64,000 nucleotides of DNA. It comes from Tanytarsus gracilentus. Lineage: Eukaryota > Arthropoda > Insecta > Diptera > Chironomidae. The DNA lies in contig JAXRKN010000023.1 in assembly GCA_038502055.1 (NCBI GenBank), forward strand, positions 186,001 through 250,000. The letters run 5' to 3'. The notes beneath the pieces were generated by a model. It saw only the letters and a list, made by a program, of their open reading frames with translations. It was not told the origin of the DNA and did not search any database. Below, piece after piece: positions 60,366-64,000 of this stretch (its first letter is position 1; each line of letters starts with the position of its first letter). A program made the translations under genes and the position numbers.

Positions 60366-61051
60366 TACTATAAACCTGATAAACAAATATATCCGAATGC
60401 TTCCTCTTCTTGCCTCAATTTAACTTCATCAATCAAAATCATTGAGCGCCAAAATTATTATTACCGCAGTAACACCAAGCAAATATAATTGAACGTATCA
60501 CGAAAGGCACTGTGGGGTCATAAGATTAATTTATTCCGTATCGTCAATCATCAATTCAATCACATCCAATTAAATTCTAAAATGTTTATTGCTCTCTCCC
60601 TCCGCTGTCGTCTCATTTTATAACATTCGTCTGTAATGTTCCTTTGCACCGCGTGCGTCTCTCTCTTGTTCTTAATTTTTCATTCAATCCTCGTCGGAGA
60701 GCCTGCGAGCCATTTTTATTGACAAAAATGTTGCTCGTTAAAATCGTTAAAATTTTCTTCTTCTTTGAACATCAAACCCGAGAAAGGTACACAACTTTTG
60801 CATTATCTTGCGTCTTTTTTTCTCTTTTTTTGATGGACTTGCTTCATTATGATCATCATCCTTCGTTTAGATCGGAATTGTCCATTTACGTACGTGGAAG
60901 AAATCGCCTTTTATTGACACCAGTTTCCTTATATGAGTTTTCGTACATAAATCTGCAGTTATAAATGGTCTGTCGCAATGCTCGAACTTTAATGGGGAGC
61001 AAGAAAAATGCCGGTCTATGCTCAGGCAGGTTTTAATGCGTCATGTAGAGT
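60366..61051. other. Non-coding spacer
   Basis: Nothing recognised; the open frame at 60644-60964 has no supporting feature. Confidence 0.4.
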
Positions 61052-61312
61052 TCACTTGCCCGCTTGATCATCAATTATGGACAAATGGTGGAATATCTTA
61101 TCGGATGATTGAACCTTTTCAAGGGCGAAAATCACTTGCTGGACTCTCCCATAAATAGAATCTTCACACAGATCAGAATCTGATAGAAGTGTTGCAATTT
61201 CTTTCAAGTTCAAAACATGACGTTGCCACAAAGATGCGTTGCCAAATACATGATAGAATTTTAATAAATTATTATCGGACAAGTGTTCTCCCTCGACTAG
61301 ACCTTCGTACAT
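61052..61312 (-). CDS. Isolated ORF of 86 residues, family unknown
   Basis: The frame from ATGTACGAAG to TGA has a balanced amino acid composition and less AT bias than most chance ORFs here. It includes FYHVFGNASLWQRHVLNLKE, IATLLSDSDLCED and ALEKVQSSDKIFHHLS. It stays open upstream for about 18 more codons to 61366. No splice acceptor, promoter or family motif can be named. It may be a real small gene, an exon ending with GTGAAC as donor (61055), a fragment of an old insertion, or chance. I do not recognise it. Confidence 0.25.
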   Translation of the reverse strand: MYEGLVEGEHLSDNNLLKFYHVFGNASLWQRHVLNLKEIATLLSDSDLCEDSIYGRVQQVIFALEKVQSSDKIFHHLSIIDDQAGK

Positions 61313-61946
61313 AGTTTTATGTATACGCCGAAGCGACAAAAGGAAGCAACAAGTTCTTCCTCTCACTATAAGAGTTTCTCATTGCGACCGATTGTCATTC
61401 ATGACCACATAAAGGAAAACAATTCTCATGCTAATTTTAAATCTTCAAGTTGCGGTCTTGAAGCTGAGTTTTCTAATTGAAATACGTTATAAATGACCGA
61501 GATTTATTTTGGGGTGTGATGAATAATCAAAACTAAAATTTTATGAGACCCCTTTAAAAAATAATAATTTTAAAATTTAGTTTTACCATTTACCATTCAA
61601 ATTGAGCCTTTAAATGATTTTTAAAAATTCTGTCCCCATTCATTTTATCAACTTTTTTTAAATTCTGATCACGTTAAAATTTTCATTCAATTAAAAGTCG
61701 ATTAAATATTTTTTAATTTTTATTCATCTGGTTTTGAATAACTCACAGCTTTTAAATGTTAGAAACTAATTTTTAAAAATTTCGAGATATATTTTAAGAT
61801 TTTTATGAAATTTGAAATCACTGCAGTGACTGAAAATTTGCAATAACCCCCCTGGAGTTAAATCAACCTTCGTTAGCTAAGGCCTTCCTTGAATCATCCA
61901 AGCACCTTTTGTTAAGCTTTTCTATTGAAAATAATTCACATCAAAT
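61313..61946. other. Non-coding spacer
   Basis: Near 61817-61850 there is TCACTGCAGTGACTGAAAAT, a weak match to the short repeats at 14284 and 31571. Nothing else is recognised. Confidence 0.4.
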
Positions 61947-62040
61947 TAATATCAAAATCGCATCTTATATGAGAAAGGACAATGAAGATAGACATCAATC
62001 TTCATTGTCCTTTCTCAAATAAGATGCGATTTTGATATTA
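61947..62040. repeat. Nearly perfect inverted repeat, 43-bp arms, 8-nt loop
   Basis: The left arm (61947-61989) starts TAATATCAAAATCGCATC and ends GGACAATGAAGAT. The right arm (61998-62040) is its reverse complement with a single mismatch (TATAT against TATTT). The loop is AGACATCA. It could be a hairpin RNA source, a very small foldback element, or a recent inverted duplication. Confidence 0.95.
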
Positions 62041-63017
62041 CCTCCATACGTAAATAGCCGGATTTGATTTCTTACATCAAGCAATATGAGCGAAACTCAA
62101 CTTTATCACTCCGACATGTCCATATTTCACACTTGTCATGATAAATGAACTCACGAGTGAACAAAAGATAGAAGAAAAAAATATTGAATCTGTCACTCGT
62201 CTTTCCAACATCTATGCTTGATATTTTTTCTCGGCATTCATTTGTCGATTTTGATTTTCGATACTGCATACTTCACGTAGAGGCACAAGCTTTTATCCTA
62301 TTCATTTCAAGCGCACATCTGACCCTGTTTAATGAAGAACCGGACGGAAAAAACCGATGAAAAAATTCAAACTTCCAGTTTAAAAAATCAGCACTATTTT
62401 CTCTACTTTTAAATATGGTGAATTTTAAAGTTAAAATTTCACCTACTTAAATAAACATTTACCCATAAATAAAGTTGAAGTAGAAAATTTTATTTTATCT
62501 TTTTAAAATTACCACTTACTTCCCGCTGGAAGTTTGAATTTTTTTAACAGCTTTTTTACGTCCGGTTTTTCTTTATATATTCTCACCTATAAAAAATGGT
62601 GTGTGAGTGCGAACTGGAACGATTATTCCATTTTCGTAATGAATGAGTGAAAGTGAGTAACCGAAGCAAATTTGCGGTGGCATAATTGGAGGTAATTGGC
62701 TCTCTTTGCAGCGTAGCCCGGCGATATAAATTTTATATCCGATATAATTGACGTAAAATTTATATCATTTATATCTGCCAAACAAATTTATATCCGATAT
62801 ACAATTTACATCTTTTATCTTTTTACAACAAACCTTAAATCAAAATTTAATCAAATTTAACAAACTTTAAATTTTTCTTAGAAGAAAAAAATATTTTAGA
62901 ATTTTTTTTAAATAAAAATTATTATCAATTTCCTAATACAATTCTCAAGTCATTTAAAACCTGAAGCTCAATATTTGCATAATCAAACTGAAAAATGTTC
63001 TTTTGTATACTGGCAAC
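62041..63017. other. Non-coding spacer with an ATATAAATTTTATATC-rich patch
   Basis: At 62720-62820 GATATAAATTTTATATC and TTTATATCCGATATA recur, with TTGACGTAAAATTTATATC resembling the arms of element A. No boundaries are clear. Confidence 0.4.
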
Positions 63018-63081
63018 ATAAAAAATGTTTCAAAGCCCACACGTGGGTGTTGCCGTGTAGCCCACCTGTAACTGATCAGAA
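63018..63081 (+). repeat. DINE-like element, 5' head fragment
   Basis: AAAAATGTTTCAAAGCCCAC, then ACGTGGGTGTTGCCGTGTAG and CCCACCTGTAACTGATCAG match the head of the 7430 copy. Body and tail are absent. Confidence 0.75.
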
Positions 63082-64000
63082 ATTGCGTTTGTTTGACTTT
63101 TATCATGACATTTAAACATAAAAATTGCAATTACATCTTCATGAAAACTTTTTTTTGTACTATCATTGAGGCTTGAATAAAATTTTCACATAAATTTCTT
63201 TCCTATCTGCGTATGCTTTCATCTCTGAAACCAACGGATGAACACACACTCTCGATGAACACTCAATATATAGCTTTTCTATTACACTCACACGAATTGA
63301 AGATAGATTGGAAATGAAAATTAATTGCACAAAGTCCATTTGAACATCTGTGCGAGAAGGAACGAGAGCAAAAAGTGAACTATATGAGTCAAACGGAAAA
63401 ATAAAAATTCGTAATATCATGCCAAGAGCAGTTTTCTTCCCGATCATCTAGCATACGCACAAACATAACCGGAAAAGTTTGCAATAGACTGTAAAACCTG
63501 AATGCATGTTCAAATAAACTATGACGTTTGAGTTGAATTACTGAAAGGTGCACATATTGAGTCGTGTACATGGCCTACAGGTTTTGCAAGTTTTTTTTGC
63601 TCCTCTCACAATTGACTTGAAATTGCACTTGAAAAGCTACACAAAAAGCATGTAATTATAGTACACAATAACGCTCCTCGATGACCTTTTTTATCACATG
63701 AAACATTCTGATTTTAATTGAAAATTATATGGCCACGATACGGCACGACATTGTCGTTAATGGATGGATGTTGCCATCCCTTGAAGCATTATTGGCGGAC
63801 ACATCCATGGAATTCTTTTTTTAAAGGGGCCCACTTGAATGAATATGAAATTGAAAGCGTAAGCCTCGGACGGAATTAATTGAGGCTCATGAACAACATT
63901 CACAACCGTCGACTAGCGCTAAAATAACTGAGACAGGATAATTACTTTTGCTTTATTCCGCACAAAATTCATTTTTTTTTCGAACAACATAACAAGATTT
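63082..64000. other. Non-coding spacer to window end
   Basis: AT-rich, no supported gene or repeat. Confidence 0.4.

Overview
The window looks like nuclear DNA from a dipteran insect, probably a lower fly such as a midge or mosquito relative. It is strongly AT-rich, with compact genes whose introns are mostly 50-70 bp with clean GT/AG ends. The proteins are recognisably insect-type (glutamine synthetase close to Drosophila Gs2, LSm4, a mosquito-like SCP-2, a TTLL15-type protein). No search could be run, so the group is inferred, not proven.

Layout. Left end: a minus-strand low-molecular-weight tyrosine phosphatase (running off the window), a repeat-rich spacer, and the 3' part of a plus-strand UPF0047/YjbQ-type gene. 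About 6.6 kb of AT-rich non-coding DNA with one full DINE-1-like element follows, then a complete LSm4 gene (9.1-9.7 kb). Glutamine synthetase lies on the minus strand at 15.6-20.0 kb with a readable TATA promoter; its longest intron holds a tRNA-derived sequence. From 20 to 32 kb there are mostly mobile elements. At 32.2-34.7 kb an intronless SCP-2 gene and a TTLL15-like gene stand head to head. A second large foldback-like element fills 35.7-37.3 kb. At 42.0 kb one well-formed first coding exon of an unrecognised gene is followed by DNA in which I find no continuation; 42.3-64 kb may be its first intron or intergenic. That part holds more repeat copies, a probable assembly artefact at 49.15-49.5 kb, a TIR element at 59.5-60.4 kb, a small isolated ORF and a nearly perfect 43-bp-arm hairpin at 61.95 kb.

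The housekeeping genes are unrelated in pathway and do not form a functional cluster. The most unusual content is the repeat population: (1) two elements (20381-22528 and 35663-37317) with different arm sequences but the same central order: a tRNA-like Pol III promoter, a 50-56 bp GT-AG intron-like segment with a CTAAT branch site, a 17-nt palindrome and an AAGTGGAA box; (2) a DINE-1/mini-me-like family with subterminal inverted repeats, hypervariable minisatellites, (GTCY)n and a covarying 3' hairpin; (3) a non-autonomous hAT-type element with a perfect 8-bp target duplication. At protein level, three features stand out: a phosphatase whose catalytic Cys is Ser, a TTLL15 relative whose ATP-grasp residues look degenerate, and an LSm4 whose tail is Asn/Gln-rich rather than RGG-rich.
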